The translations under genes and the position numbers were made by a program. Shown in pieces: positions 1 through 9,950 of a stretch of 64,000 nucleotides of DNA (positions within the stretch are counted from its first letter, which is position 1; each line of letters opens with the position of its first letter). Under the pieces are notes generated by a model that was not told where the DNA came from, did not search any database, and saw only the letters and a list, made by a program, of their open reading frames with translations. The stretch lies in assembly GCF_041052385.1 (NCBI RefSeq), contig NZ_CP163439.1, positions 744,001 to 808,000 on the forward strand, read 5' to 3'. The stretch comes from Streptomyces sp. R28. Its GTDB lineage: Bacteria > Actinomycetota > Actinomycetes > Streptomycetales > Streptomycetaceae.

Positions 1-2
1 CC

Positions 3-845
<843 letters not shown>

Positions 846-855
846 ACCGACTGAA

Positions 856-873
856 CCCGACGCCCCGGTCGGG
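856..873 (+). terminator. Short hairpin after katG
   Basis: A 6-bp GC stem (856-861 with 868-873, loop of 6) lies 10 bases after the katG stop. It has no U-tract, as is common in this GC-rich group. A weak terminator candidate. Confidence 0.4.
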
Positions 874-1193
874 CGCCACTCGGACCACAGCAGCTCTGCG
901 GCACCGCGCACACGGCCGAACGGGCCGTCTGTCAGAAGTCCACGAGGTGGAAGCCTTTCTCATAGGCCGGCGCGGGGTGCCGGGTGCGCGGTATCCGAAC
1001 TTGATCGAAGAGGAGATCGTTCGTCGCCCCGCCGGCGGCCGTGCACCCTTCCGTTAGTGGATATCAGGGCGTCGATCCGCAGTCGCCCGCCACCTCGCCC
1101 GGGCCCTCGCCGATCTCCTCCGTCACAGGCGCGGACACCTGCTGCAGGAGGCTTCCCCAGGCGTTGCCGGCGTCCGATTGCCCGGTGGCCCGG
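874..1193. other. Gap between katG and flavin-reductase gene
   Basis: About 320 bases between two genes that face each other. Short open frames exist on both strands but none has a recognisable motif or a convincing ribosome-binding site. I see no gene here. Confidence 0.5.
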
Positions 1194-1673
1194 TCAGTCC
1201 ACCGGGTGGCCGGGCGAGATCGTACGGGCGTCGTCGAGGCGCAGCAGCGCCCCGCGGTACCCCTTGCGCTCGCCCCACTCGACCGGGTCGAGAACGAAGC
1301 CGATGTGGTCACCGCCGCCGACGCGCGTGACGATCCGGCCGACGAACCACGCCGGCGCGTCCTGAAGGACGACGGCCCCGCCGTGCCCCTCCCGCCAGGG
1401 AACGTACCGGAACTTGTCCTCCTGGTCGCCGGTGTGGCCGCCGAACAACTCGGCCAGGGCATGCTGTTCGCGGGCGAGCAGGTGCACGGCCAGGACCTGC
1501 GCGGACCGTGCGACTCGGAAGGTGTGGTTGACCTCCGAGAGCCACACCACGAACCGCACCGGCCTGATGGAGCACTGGGAGGCGAACCCGACCAGGCAGC
1601 CGGCCCGTTCGCCGCCCACCGCGGCCGTGACCACACACATGTCGGGGTTCAGCAGTCCGATGAACTCGTCCAT
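1194..1673 (-). CDS. Flavin reductase-like (FMN-binding split barrel) protein
   Basis: About 159 residues starting MDEFIGLL. The pattern fits the flavin-reductase-like/FMN-binding split-barrel family, small dimeric flavin proteins that reduce or bind FMN. Supporting segments are MCVVTAAVGGERAGCLVGFA, an NHTFRVARSAQVLAVHLL core, FGGHTGDQEDKFRYVPW, and a late GDHIGFVLDPVEWG strand. The start at 1673 is chosen because GGGAG lies 9-13 bases upstream and because the longer open frame upstream reads only through a heptamer tandem repeat. Single gene, no evident operon. Substrate unknown. Confidence 0.75.
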   Translation of the reverse strand: MDEFIGLLNPDMCVVTAAVGGERAGCLVGFASQCSIRPVRFVVWLSEVNHTFRVARSAQVLAVHLLAREQHALAELFGGHTGDQEDKFRYVPWREGHGGAVVLQDAPAWFVGRIVTRVGGGDHIGFVLDPVEWGERKGYRGALLRLDDARTISPGHPVD

Positions 1674-1689
1674 GCTCCAGCCGCTCCCG

Positions 1690-1747
1690 TCACCCGTGCC
1701 CCGTGCCCCGTGACCCGTGACCTGTGATCTGTGATCTGTGATCTGTG
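1690..1747. repeat. Heptamer-period tandem repeat in the 5' leader
   Basis: A run with a 7-base period: three perfect GTGATCT units at 1724-1744 plus degenerate GTGACCC/GTGCCCC units before them. It sits 17-74 bases upstream of the flavin-reductase start. Such slippage-prone repeats can vary in copy number. No function is shown. Confidence 0.8.
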
Positions 1748-1835
1748 CTTCCACTTCTCGGCATCACCTCACCACGGAGCTCGGGGCCGTGACCACCACG
1801 GTGATCCTCGGACCGCTCGCTCGGCCCACCGAGCT

Positions 1836-2969
1836 CTACGGGCCGACCGGGTCGCGCTCCTGCGCGCTGGAGCACCTCAGCGCGAGGGCAGCGATGTCGT
1901 CGTCGAGCCTTCCGCCGCTGTGCTGGAGCAGATCCCGATGCAGCCGGTCGAGCAGCTCGCGAGGGTGTTCCAGGCCCTGCTGCTGCATCCAGTCCGACAG
2001 CGGGAAGAACTGGCCGTTGCGGTCCCGGGTCTCCGATACGCCGTCCGTGTAGAGCAGCACCTGGTCACCCGGGGCGAGGGCGACGACGTCGACCCAGTAG
2101 CGGTCACCGATGAGCGCTGCGAGGTTGAGCGGCGGGGAGGGGGTGGCGGGCTCCAGGACCCGGACCTGCCCGCAATGCGTGATCATCGGCGGGGGGTGCC
2201 CGCAGTTGAGTAGTCGTATGTGGCCGCCGCCGTGCGGGATCTCGGCGAGGAGAGCGGTGGCGAAGTGCTCGGGCTGGTCCGGGACGGGAAACGCAGCGCT
2301 GTGGCGTGTGATCGTGGTCTCCAGTCGGTGGATGATGCCCTTCAGGTCGGGCTCGTCGTACGCGGCCTCCCTGAAGCAACTGATCACCGCCGAGGCCGCT
2401 CCCACCGCGGACAGGCCCTTGCCCCGCACGTCGCCTATGAGCAGCCGGACCCCGTATGGCGTGCCCATCGCCTCATAGAAGTCCCCGCCGATCCGAGCCT
2501 GTTCCTGGGCCGCCAGATACAGCGACTCGATCTCGACGTCCTCGATGCGGTGCGGCAGCGGGCGCAGCAGCACCTTCTGGGCTGCGTCGGCGACGAGCCG
2601 GACGTGGAAGAGTATTTCCTCGCGCTGAAGTCGGACATGGCTCCCATATGCCGCCGCCAAGGTGACCGCGACGATCGCGGCCGACGTGTACTGCGTCCCC
2701 AGATCGGTGTAGAAGAGGCTGAGGACGATCATGGTCAGCAGGCAGAACGCCCCCAACAGGATCGTGGGGAGTACGGGCCACATCGCGGCGGCAAGGGCGG
2801 GTGCTGCGGGCAGAAGGCGGCTGACGGCTATCTCCCTGGATGTGGAGAACGCCAGGCCGGCGATGAGGACGGTCAGGATCACGGGCGACAGCCGGGCAAC
2901 TTCCCATCGGCCACCGTAGGCAGGACGAGGGCGCCATAGCCGTCCAAGCATGATCACAAAATGCATCAT
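1836..2969 (-). CDS. Membrane-anchored SpoIIE-type (PP2C) Ser/Thr phosphatase
   Basis: 377 residues. The N-terminal third is hydrophobic, with about three membrane segments (around residues 28-45, 60-77 and 79-110). A SpoIIE-like PP2C domain follows from about residue 150 to the end. PP2C landmarks are visible: ARIGGDFYEA with a metal-binding Asp, LLIGDVRGKGLSA, LLNCGHPPPMI, LLYTDGVSETRD and the terminal GGRLDDDIAALALR. Such enzymes typically dephosphorylate anti-anti-sigma (STAS) proteins in partner-switching control of stress sigma factors. There is no sensor domain other than the membrane part. It is divergent from the large SpoIIE/ATPase protein beginning at 3154. Confidence 0.92.
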   Translation of the reverse strand: MMHFVIMLGRLWRPRPAYGGRWEVARLSPVILTVLIAGLAFSTSREIAVSRLLPAAPALAAAMWPVLPTILLGAFCLLTMIVLSLFYTDLGTQYTSAAIVAVTLAAAYGSHVRLQREEILFHVRLVADAAQKVLLRPLPHRIEDVEIESLYLAAQEQARIGGDFYEAMGTPYGVRLLIGDVRGKGLSAVGAASAVISCFREAAYDEPDLKGIIHRLETTITRHSAAFPVPDQPEHFATALLAEIPHGGGHIRLLNCGHPPPMITHCGQVRVLEPATPSPPLNLAALIGDRYWVDVVALAPGDQVLLYTDGVSETRDRNGQFFPLSDWMQQQGLEHPRELLDRLHRDLLQHSGGRLDDDIAALALRCSSAQERDPVGP

Positions 2970-3153
2970 ATCGACCTAAGCGGACATCTGGCGCGGAGAA
3001 ATCATGCACCGCGGACGAGAGACCGCGCCGGTCTGCCGCATCCGGAGGAACCGGGCCACAGCACGCACGGCCACACGGACCTCCGAGGTCTGCCAGGCAG
3101 GGGCGGGAGGGCGGGCCCTGGCCACTTGGGATCACCGGTGTTAAAAAGGTCGC

Positions 3154-5907
3154 ATGGCGAATCGTTTCGCCCGCTTTCAGCACCTACCGGTCAAGCGTCT
3201 GATCAGCAAGAGCACGCGAAGCGTGGCCGGGCAGGTGTTGGTCTTCCAGGTGGCTCTGGTAGTGCTGCTCGTAGCCTGCGGCGTCTTCGCTCTCATCCTG
3301 CAGTCGGAGCGGGACACCAGCGCCGAGGCCAAGCGCCGCTCCACGGCCGTGGCACAGACCTTCGCGCACTCACCAGGCGTTCTGGCGGCATTGCAGGCCC
3401 CGGATCCGAGCAAGATTCTCCAGCCGCTCACCGAGGCGGCACGCCGGGCCGCCGGCGTCGACTTCATCGTGGTCATGGACACCGAGGGCATCCGGTACAC
3501 GCACCCCTTGCCCGACCGGATCGGCAAGCGGTTCGTGGGCGAGATCGGGCCGTCGCTGGCCGGGAAGGTCTACGTGGAGAGCGTCAACGGCCCGCTCGGC
3601 CGCGAGGTGCAGGCCACGGTCCCGATCGAGAACGACGACAGCGAGGTGGTGGCGCTCGTCTCGGCCGGGATGAAGGTCAAGAACGTCGAGAGTCAGTTGG
3701 CCCGGCAACTACCGATCATCCTGGGCGCCGGGGCCGGAGCGCTCGCGTTGTCCACCGGTGTGACCGCACTGGTGGGCAGGCGGCTGCGAAGGCAGACACA
3801 CAGCCTGGGCCCGGACGAGATGACGCTGATGTACGAGCACCACGACACGGTGCTCCACTCCGTTCGGGAAGGTGTACTGATCGTGGCCGCCGACGGGCGG
3901 CTGATACTGGCGAACGACGAGGCCAGACGACTGCTGGAGCTGCCCCCGGACGTCGAGGGACGGCTCGTCTCGGAACTGCCCGGCCTCGATCCCGAGACGC
4001 GGGAGCTGCTCACCTCCGGGCGCGAGGCCACCGACGAGGTGCACCTCGCGGGAGAGCGGCTGCTCGCGGTCAACCAACGGCCCACGGATCGCGAGGGAGG
4101 CCCCGAGGGAACGGTGGTGACGCTACGCGACTCCACCGAGCTGCAGTCGGTGACCGGCAGGGCGGAGGTGGCACGGGAGCGGCTCAGGCTGCTGTACGAC
4201 GCCGGACTCCGCATCGGTACCACCCTGGACGTGCTGCGCACCGCCGACGAGTTGGCGCGGGTCCCCATTCCTCGCTTCGCGGACTTCGTCACGGTGGACC
4301 TGGCCGACGCTGTCCTGCGCGGCGAGGAGCCGGCCCCCACGGCGACGGACATGCGACGCGCGGCCGTGTGCGGCGTCCGGGACGACAATCCGCTCTCCGA
4401 ACAGGGCCGGCTTTTCGACTATCTTCCCTCCACGCCCCAGGCGCGCGGCTACGGCAGCGGCCGCTCCCAGCTGGTGAGCGACCTGCCGAGCGCCACGGGC
4501 TGGCGCGTGCAGGACCCGGAGCGCGCCAAGGCGATCATTGACTACGGCATCCATTCCCTCATCACCGCCCCCATCCAGGCCCGTGGCGTCGTGCTGGGCA
4601 TGGCCAACTTCTGGCGCGCGCAACAGCATGAACGCTTCAACGAGGAGGACCTGTCGCTGGCGGAGGAGCTGGTGGCCCGCGCCGCGATCAGCATCGACAA
4701 CGCCCGCCGCTACACCCGCGAACACACCCTGGCAGTCACCCTCCAGCGCAGCCTGCTGCCGCAGGCCATGCCCGAGCAGAACGCCCTCGACATCGCCTAC
4801 CGCTACCTCCCCGCCCAGTCGGGCGTGGGCGGAGACTGGTTCGACGTGATTCCTCTGCCGGGGAGCCGGGTGGCGCTGGCCGTCGGCGACGTGGTCGGCC
4901 ACGGCCTGCACGCCGCCGCCACGATGGGACGGCTGCGGACCGCGGTGCACAACTTCTCCGCCCTCGATCTGCCACCCGACGAGCTGCTGAGCCATCTGGA
5001 CGACCTGGTCGGGAGCATCGACCAGAACGAGGCGGCAGAGAGCGCGGCGGGTGTCGTGGGCGCCACCTGCCTGTACGGGATCTACGACCCCGTCACGCGC
5101 CGCTACGTCATGGCGCGTGCCGGACATCTGGCGCCCGCGCTGGTCCAGCCCGACGGAACCGTCACCTTCCCGGACGTACCGGCCGGTCCGCCCCTGGGCC
5201 TCGGCGGCCTGCCGTTCCAGACCGCGGAGCTGTGCCTCGAGGAGGGAACCCAGCTCGTCCTGTATACCGACGGCCTCATCGAGGACCGCAGGCGCGACCT
5301 GGACGTGGGAATGGAACTGCTGCGCGATGCGCTCGCAGGCCACCCCGGGCGGGCGCCCGAGGAGACCTGCCAGGACGTGCTGGACAGTCTGCTCCCCGAG
5401 CGTCCCAAGGACGACGTCGCCCTGCTCGTCGCCCGCACGCGGGAACTGCCGCCCGACCGGATCGCCGACTGGGATGTACCACCGGACCCGGCCGAGGTCG
5501 CGGGCATGCGCGACGCTGTCTCGCGAAGGCTCGGCGCGTGGGGCCTGTCAGAGTTCGGCTTCACCATGGAGCTCATCCTGAGCGAGCTCATCACGAACGC
5601 CATCCGCTACGGCGCCGGACCGATCCACGTGCGGCTGATCCGCGACCGTACGCTGATCTGCGAGGTGGCCGACGGCAGCAGCACCTCGCCGCATCTGCGG
5701 TACGCCGCGACGACGGACGAGGGAGGCCGGGGCCTGTTCCTGGTGTCGCAGATGGCTGAGCGCTGGGGCACCCGGTACACCCCGCAGGGCAAGGTGATCT
5801 GGGCCGAACAGGCCCTGCCCGAGGTCCTCCAGCAGCCCGCCCCGACACCGGCCGACGCGGACACGCCCCCGGACGAAGGGGGAGCCGACCCGAAAACCCC
5901 GACGTGA
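3154..5907 (+). CDS. Multidomain sensor: Cache/PDC-PAS-GAF-SpoIIE phosphatase-HATPase
   Basis: 917 residues. Order read from the sequence: membrane segment (~28-49); extracytoplasmic PDC/CitA-DcuS-like sensor (~55-180, with the characteristic YTHPLPDRIGKRFVG); second membrane segment (~187-208); PAS (~230-330); GAF (~345-525); SpoIIE PP2C phosphatase (~540-770; GVGGDWFDVI, VGDVVGHG, LYTDGLIEDR, PKDDVALLV); and a C-terminal GHKL ATPase of the anti-sigma kinase type (~800-895; SELITNAIRYG N-box, GGRGLFLV G2-box). One chain therefore carries both the switch phosphatase and the anti-sigma-like kinase modules, a layout common in Streptomyces. It probably couples an external, carboxylate-like signal to a STAS/sigma switch. 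The ligand and the target are not deducible. Confidence 0.93.
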   Translation: MANRFARFQHLPVKRLISKSTRSVAGQVLVFQVALVVLLVACGVFALILQSERDTSAEAKRRSTAVAQTFAHSPGVLAALQAPDPSKILQPLTEAARRAAGVDFIVVMDTEGIRYTHPLPDRIGKRFVGEIGPSLAGKVYVESVNGPLGREVQATVPIENDDSEVVALVSAGMKVKNVESQLARQLPIILGAGAGALALSTGVTALVGRRLRRQTHSLGPDEMTLMYEHHDTVLHSVREGVLIVAADGRLILANDEARRLLELPPDVEGRLVSELPGLDPETRELLTSGREATDEVHLAGERLLAVNQRPTDREGGPEGTVVTLRDSTELQSVTGRAEVARERLRLLYDAGLRIGTTLDVLRTADELARVPIPRFADFVTVDLADAVLRGEEPAPTATDMRRAAVCGVRDDNPLSEQGRLFDYLPSTPQARGYGSGRSQLVSDLPSATGWRVQDPERAKAIIDYGIHSLITAPIQARGVVLGMANFWRAQQHERFNEEDLSLAEELVARAAISIDNARRYTREHTLAVTLQRSLLPQAMPEQNALDIAYRYLPAQSGVGGDWFDVIPLPGSRVALAVGDVVGHGLHAAATMGRLRTAVHNFSALDLPPDELLSHLDDLVGSIDQNEAAESAAGVVGATCLYGIYDPVTRRYVMARAGHLAPALVQPDGTVTFPDVPAGPPLGLGGLPFQTAELCLEEGTQLVLYTDGLIEDRRRDLDVGMELLRDALAGHPGRAPEETCQDVLDSLLPERPKDDVALLVARTRELPPDRIADWDVPPDPAEVAGMRDAVSRRLGAWGLSEFGFTMELILSELITNAIRYGAGPIHVRLIRDRTLICEVADGSSTSPHLRYAATTDEGGRGLFLVSQMAERWGTRYTPQGKVIWAEQALPEVLQQPAPTPADADTPPDEGGADPKTPT

Positions 5908-6157
5908 GGGCGGCGGCGATCAGCCGGATTCCGTCGACGCCATGCCGTCCGGCGAGACCCATGCCGCCGCACCCACGACTGCCGCCACGTCCACGGCGAC
6001 CCCGGCCACTCCCGCCGCTTCCGTCGCCTCCGCGGCACACACGGCACCCGCGGCGAGGGGGACGGCAGCAGGCCAGACCATCACCACGAGCGTGACGATC
6101 CGGGCCGCGCCCAGCCCGACGGCGAGCCACTTCTGCGCGTCAGTAATGAGGCGGGGG
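5908..6157. other. Non-coding stretch after SpoIIE/ATPase gene
   Basis: About 250 bases. The frame of the preceding gene stays open through it and a hydrophobic Ala-rich minus frame exists. Neither shows a family signature, and both can be explained by GC bias. No gene called. Confidence 0.5.
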
Positions 6158-6188
6158 CGCCACCCAGCGTCTGTGATGCTGGGTGGCG
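6158..6188. terminator. Perfect 11-bp hairpin
   Basis: Bases 6158-6168 pair perfectly with 6178-6188 around a 9-base loop. It may be a terminator for the upstream gene. Oddly, it overlaps the degraded N-terminal coding part of the acetyltransferase remnant, so it may instead mark an insertion scar. Confidence 0.5.
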
Positions 6189-6501
6189 ACCACGCTCCGA
6201 CTGGCGAGAACGACTTGAGCGCCACAGTCTCGGCTGGGTCTGCGCCTGGGAAGACGGCTCACTGATCGGCTTCGTCAATGTGGTCTGGGACGGCGGAGTT
6301 CACGCCTTCATCCTGGACACGGTGGTCGCCCAGCATCGCCAGGGGACAGGTGTTGGCGCCGCGTTGGTCGCAGCTGCGGCTCACGAAGCTCGTACCGCGA
6401 AGTGTGAATGGCTCCACGTTGACTTCGAGGAGCACCTGCGCTCGTTCTATTTCGATGCCTGCGGCTTCAAGGAGACGACAGCCGGTCTGATTGCCTTGTA
6501 A
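6181..6501 (+). pseudogene. GNAT acetyltransferase remnant, N-terminus lost
   Basis: About 106 codons match the C-terminal two thirds of a GNAT N-acetyltransferase: RHSLGWVCAWEDG, LIGFVNVVWDGGVHAFILDT, the acetyl-CoA loop QGTGVGAALV, CEWLHVDFEEHL, and the end FYFDACGFKETTAGLIAL. The usual first ~30-40 residues are not recognisable. No good start codon lies at the expected place, although a GTG at 6280 would give a 73-residue peptide. The frame runs back without a stop into the region of an 11-bp hairpin. I read it as an N-terminally degraded gene; a short functional version cannot be excluded. Confidence 0.7.
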
Positions 6502-6746
6502 CACCGCGGGCCAAGCTCTGGGCCAGGCTGCGCAGGACCGAGACGGTATTGACGAGCCCTCACGAGACCCTTGACCCAATCTGCAGAAATCGAAATCGAA
6601 CTGTTCATGGCTTCGGGCAGCGTGGGCCCCTGCCCAGTTGGACGCTGTTGGGTCCGGGTTGCAGGGGCCCACGGCACAAACGCCGAAAGAGCGCCGGGAC
6701 CTGCCCTCGACGAGCAGCATCCTGGTCAGCGCGGCCTACCGTCTGT

Positions 6747-6767
6747 GGTCGGCCTGACGGCCCGACC
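6747..6767 (-). terminator. Hairpin after hydrolase gene
   Basis: Six base pairs (6747-6752 with 6762-6767), with two further possible pairs inside the loop. It lies directly behind the stop of the minus-strand hydrolase. Terminator candidate. Confidence 0.4.
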
Positions 6768-7496
6768 TCACTTCAGGTGCCGGGTGAAGAACTGGGCCGC
6801 GACGTCCCCCGCGAACTGCGGGACGCCGGTGTGCCCGCCCATATTGGCGTGCAGGGACTTCTCCTTGGAGCCGAAGGCGTCGAACAGGTCCAGGGCCGCC
6901 TGCCGGTCGTTCCCTTCGTCGTCCCACTGCAGCAGGACGTGCAGCGGAATGGTGACCTGGCGAGCCTCCTCGAACATGGCGCGAGGCACGAAACTCCCGG
7001 CGAACAGAGCGGCGGCCGCGATGCGCGGCTCGACCACCGCCAACCGGATGCCGATGGAGATCACTCCACCCGAGTACCCGACCGGGCCGCCGATCTCGGG
7101 CAGCGCAAGGAGGGCGTCCAGGGCGGCCTGCCATTCCGGGACCACCTTCTCGACCAGCGGGAGGATGAGGGCGTCGACGATCTCGTCGCTGACCGGCTCG
7201 CCGGCCTCCATCGCCCGGCGCAGGTCTGCGCGGGCCTGCTCGGCGGCGGCCCACCGGGGACGGTCACCGCTCCCGGGGAGCTCGATGGTGGCCGCGGCGA
7301 AACCCTCCGCTGCAGAGTGCTGGGCTCGGGCCACCAGCCGGGGGTACATCTTGCGCAGTCCGAGGGGAGGGTGGCCGAGCAGGATCAGCGGCGCCGGTGC
7401 GGATGCGGGCGTCCACAGGATGCCGGGGATCTCGCCGAGGGTGAATTCGCGCTCAAGGACGCCGTCGTCGAGGCGTTGTTCAGAAGTGAAGTGCAT
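6768..7496 (-). CDS. Dienelactone hydrolase-like alpha/beta hydrolase
   Basis: 242 residues, a normal length for a single-domain alpha/beta hydrolase of the dienelactone hydrolase type. The nucleophile elbow is VGYSGG (around residue 145) with the catalytic Ser. The acid is in LLQWDDEGND (~190) and the His in NMGGHTGVPQF near the C-terminus. An oxyanion-type HPPLG follows ILLG early in the protein. The substrate is unknown; paralogues of this class are often annotated only as hydrolase. It stands alone between gene fossils. Confidence 0.85.
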   Translation of the reverse strand: MHFTSEQRLDDGVLEREFTLGEIPGILWTPASAPAPLILLGHPPLGLRKMYPRLVARAQHSAAEGFAAATIELPGSGDRPRWAAAEQARADLRRAMEAGEPVSDEIVDALILPLVEKVVPEWQAALDALLALPEIGGPVGYSGGVISIGIRLAVVEPRIAAAALFAGSFVPRAMFEEARQVTIPLHVLLQWDDEGNDRQAALDLFDAFGSKEKSLHANMGGHTGVPQFAGDVAAQFFTRHLK

Positions 7497-8111
7497 GGTC
7501 GTGCCTTTCGGGAGTGCCCAGAAATGGCGCTCCCGGACGACGACCTATCGCCCGACCGTGACCCCGGAGGAGAGCACCCACGTCGATACGTTCACGGGTA
7601 CCACCTCCTCGTTCTCTCGCACGGCCTCCGGAAACGTACCAGCGGTCGCCGTGGCCGCCAAACGGGTTTTTGCGCGAGGTCCGTGGCCGATGCCATGGAA
7701 CTGGAACACCACGCAGAACCCCACGGCGAGCAGTGCGAGCGGGGCGAGCGGGGCCGACACCAGGAACGTCCACAACGCGGCGGCCAGGCCCTTGACGACA
7801 CGGGTGGCGATGCAGCGTGCCGTTGTCGACGGTGCCTTCGAGCAGCGAGGCGGCGGACGTGGTCACCGGCGTCGGGTTCGGTCCAGCGCACGACGATCCT
7901 CTCGCATGTCCCTTACCGAGTCCCGTCCCGGGAGGCTGCCTCCGCTTGTCGCCGAGCCACGCTGGACCGCCCGCCTGTGGAGCGTGCTCGCCACCCTGTG
8001 CCTCGTGCTCTCACGGGCCACGACCTCGGCCTGGCTACCGGCTCCCTACGGTGGTGGGTCAACGGCCATGTTCTCGGCTACGACGGACTGATGCTGCTCT
8101 GCCCGTCCCCG
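7497..8111. other. 615-base stretch with possible degraded membrane-protein pieces
   Basis: No intact gene is convincing. On the minus strand (about 7545-7795) a frame reads VVKGLAAALWTFLVSAPLAP then a hydrophobic helix and EAVRENEEVVPVNVSTWVL, which looks like part of a small membrane protein without a proper start. On the plus strand, from an ATG at 7906, a 61-residue hydrophobic frame ends at 8091. Both may be remnants. No family assigned. Confidence 0.35.
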
Positions 8112-8638
8112 TCACTCCCCCAGCAGTCGGCGCAACCAGCCAAGCCGGGCCGCGCGGGCGTCCACGGAGAGGGCGGCCTGCGGTACAAGGCCGTCGAATC
8201 CGTGGAAGCCTCCCGGCCACACATGCAGCTCGGCGATGCCGCCCGCCTGCCAGATGCGGCTCGCGTAGGTGACGTCCTCGTCGCGGAAGGTCTCCGCCGA
8301 GCCCACGTCGATGAACGCCGGAGGCAGACCGGACAGGTCGTCCGCACGGGCGGGTGCGGCGTACGGCGAGACGTCGGCCGTGCCGCGCGCCTCACCGAGC
8401 AGGGCGCTCCAGCCGGTCTCGTTGGAGGTGCGGCCCCACACGCCCAGACCCGCCATCTGGTGGGCGGACGGGGTGTCGTTGCGGTCATCGAGCATCGGGC
8501 ACATCAGTATCTGGCCGATCGCGCGCGGGCCTTTGCGGTCGCGGGCCAGCAGGGCCAGGGCCGCGGTGAGCCCGCCCCCCGCGCTGCCGCCCACCAGGAT
8601 GATGCGGTCCGGGTCGCCGCCGATCTCCTTGGCGTTTC
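8112..8638 (-). pseudogene. Alpha/beta hydrolase-3 esterase, C-terminal stub
   Basis: About 175 codons of the C-terminal half of a hormone-sensitive-lipase-like (alpha/beta hydrolase fold-3) esterase. Visible are the nucleophile motif VGGSAGGGLTAALAL, PMLDDRNDTPSAHQM, PAFIDVGSAETFRDEDV with the catalytic Asp, and VWPGGFHGFDG with the catalytic His. The cap and the HGGG oxyanion region that should precede it are missing. The matching sequence stops near 8638, directly against a TGA stop and the start region of the next, opposite gene. A truncating rearrangement is the simplest reading. Confidence 0.85.
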
Positions 8639-8642
8639 ACTC

Positions 8643-9659
8643 ATGAAGTACCGATCCGCGGCGCTACCCTGCTACATCGTGCAGGAGACACGCCTCGACA
8701 CTGCTCGGATCCGGGCGGCTCGCCGGGTGATCGACCCGGTGTTTCTCGACACTCCGCTCTACCGCTGCGAGGCGCTGGAGCCCGGCCTCGGGTGCACGGT
8801 CAGCATCAAACTCGAAACGGCAAACCCGGTCCGCAGCTTCAAGGCCCGCGGCACCGAGGTAGTCGCGAGTCTGCTCGCCGACAGTGACTCGCGAGCCGCG
8901 GTGTGCGCCAGCGCGGGCAACCTTGGCCAAGCACTCGCCTGGTCCGGTCGCGGCCGGGGGCTCGATGTCACTGTCGTGGCATCCCGCTTCGCGACCGCGG
9001 CCAAGCTTGACCGCATCCGCGCCATGGACGCCAGGTTGGAACTGGTGGACGGCGACCACGAGTTGGCGCGTGAGCGGGCGGCGGCCATCGCGCAGTACGA
9101 CGGAATCCGGCTGGTCGAAGACAGCCTGGACATCGAGACCTGCGAGGGTGCGGCGACCATCGGCCTGGAACTGCTGGACACCGCGCCGTCGTTCGACACC
9201 GTCCTGATCGCTCTCGGCGGCGGGGCGCTGGCCACCGGGGTGGGGCATGTGGTGAAGGCCATGGCGCCCGAAGTCGAGGTGATCTGCGTCCAGCCGCTGG
9301 GCGCACCAGCGATGACACACTCGTGGCACAGGCGGCGCGTGGTCACCACCGACTCGACCGACACCATCGCCGACGGCGTCGCCGGCCGACGCCCCATCCC
9401 GGCCGTCCTGGACGACCTCCTCCTGGTCGCCGACGACGCCGTCCTGGTCCAGGAGTCGTCGATCATCGCCGGTATGCGGATGCTCCTCGAACACGCCGGT
9501 CTCGTCGTCGAACCGTCGGCCGCGCTCGGCGTCGCGGCGATCCTCGAAGACCGTGACCGCTTCGCGGGCCGACACGTGGTCACCATCGTGTGCGGCAGCA
9601 ACGTCGACATGGACGCCTATCACCGCTGGGTCGGTGCGGCCCCCCTCCACAGATCTTGA
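8643..9659 (+). CDS. PLP-dependent threonine/serine dehydratase-like enzyme
   Basis: 338 residues from the ATG at 8643. A GTG at 8679 (326 residues) is an equally plausible start and may be leaderless, since a TACCCT-like -10 box ends just before it. Fold-type II PLP enzyme of the threonine/serine dehydratase group: LDTPLYRCEAL, the PLP-lysine motif SFKARG, CASAGNLGQALAWSGR, DVTVVASRFATAAKLDRIR, and the phosphate-binding glycine loop LIALGGGALATGV. It probably deaminates or racemises a hydroxy-amino acid. There is no ACT domain, so no isoleucine feedback control is expected. The 5' end abuts the truncated esterase. Confidence 0.88.
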   Translation: MKYRSAALPCYIVQETRLDTARIRAARRVIDPVFLDTPLYRCEALEPGLGCTVSIKLETANPVRSFKARGTEVVASLLADSDSRAAVCASAGNLGQALAWSGRGRGLDVTVVASRFATAAKLDRIRAMDARLELVDGDHELARERAAAIAQYDGIRLVEDSLDIETCEGAATIGLELLDTAPSFDTVLIALGGGALATGVGHVVKAMAPEVEVICVQPLGAPAMTHSWHRRRVVTTDSTDTIADGVAGRRPIPAVLDDLLLVADDAVLVQESSIIAGMRMLLEHAGLVVEPSAALGVAAILEDRDRFAGRHVVTIVCGSNVDMDAYHRWVGAAPLHRS

Positions 9660-9950
9660 CCCAGACCACCGACGAGTACGAGTACGGCAACCGCACGAGC
9701 TACAGCGGCTGGCAGAACGTCAACTGGCACGGGTACGCCTACCGGACGCGCCACACCAGCATCCGGCGGCTGGACTCGACCTGGGTGTCGGCACGCGGCG
9801 CCGGATCGGTCCTGCCCGCTCGTGCTGCCGGCAGGTTGATCCGCGCGGATGGGCGTGCCGGACTGGGCGTCTGCCGCGTGATCCGTCAGTTTGGGGCCTG
9901 GGCTCCAGAAGCGGGCTCCGCGCCGGGTGACAGTGCTGTGGGAGACGTGC
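9660..9950. other. Gap with Tyr/Asn-rich open frame
   Basis: About 290 bases. One frame continues as TTDEYEYGNRTSYSGWQNVN, unusually polar and aromatic for random high-GC sequence, but it has no start of its own. No gene can be supported. Confidence 0.35.

Noticed and set aside
4123..5343. 406-codon minus frame inside the SpoIIE/ATPase gene
   Set aside because: Overlaps a multi-domain protein with clear motifs; no own ribosome-binding site or family.
5920..6225. Hydrophobic Ala/Val-rich minus frame
   Set aside because: Could be a tiny membrane protein, but the start lies in hairpin sequence and composition fits GC bias.
6549..9659. 1,036-codon plus frame covering the hydrolase and esterase stub
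   Set aside because: Only its end (8643 onward) is a real enzyme; the upstream part is antisense shadow of minus-strand genes.
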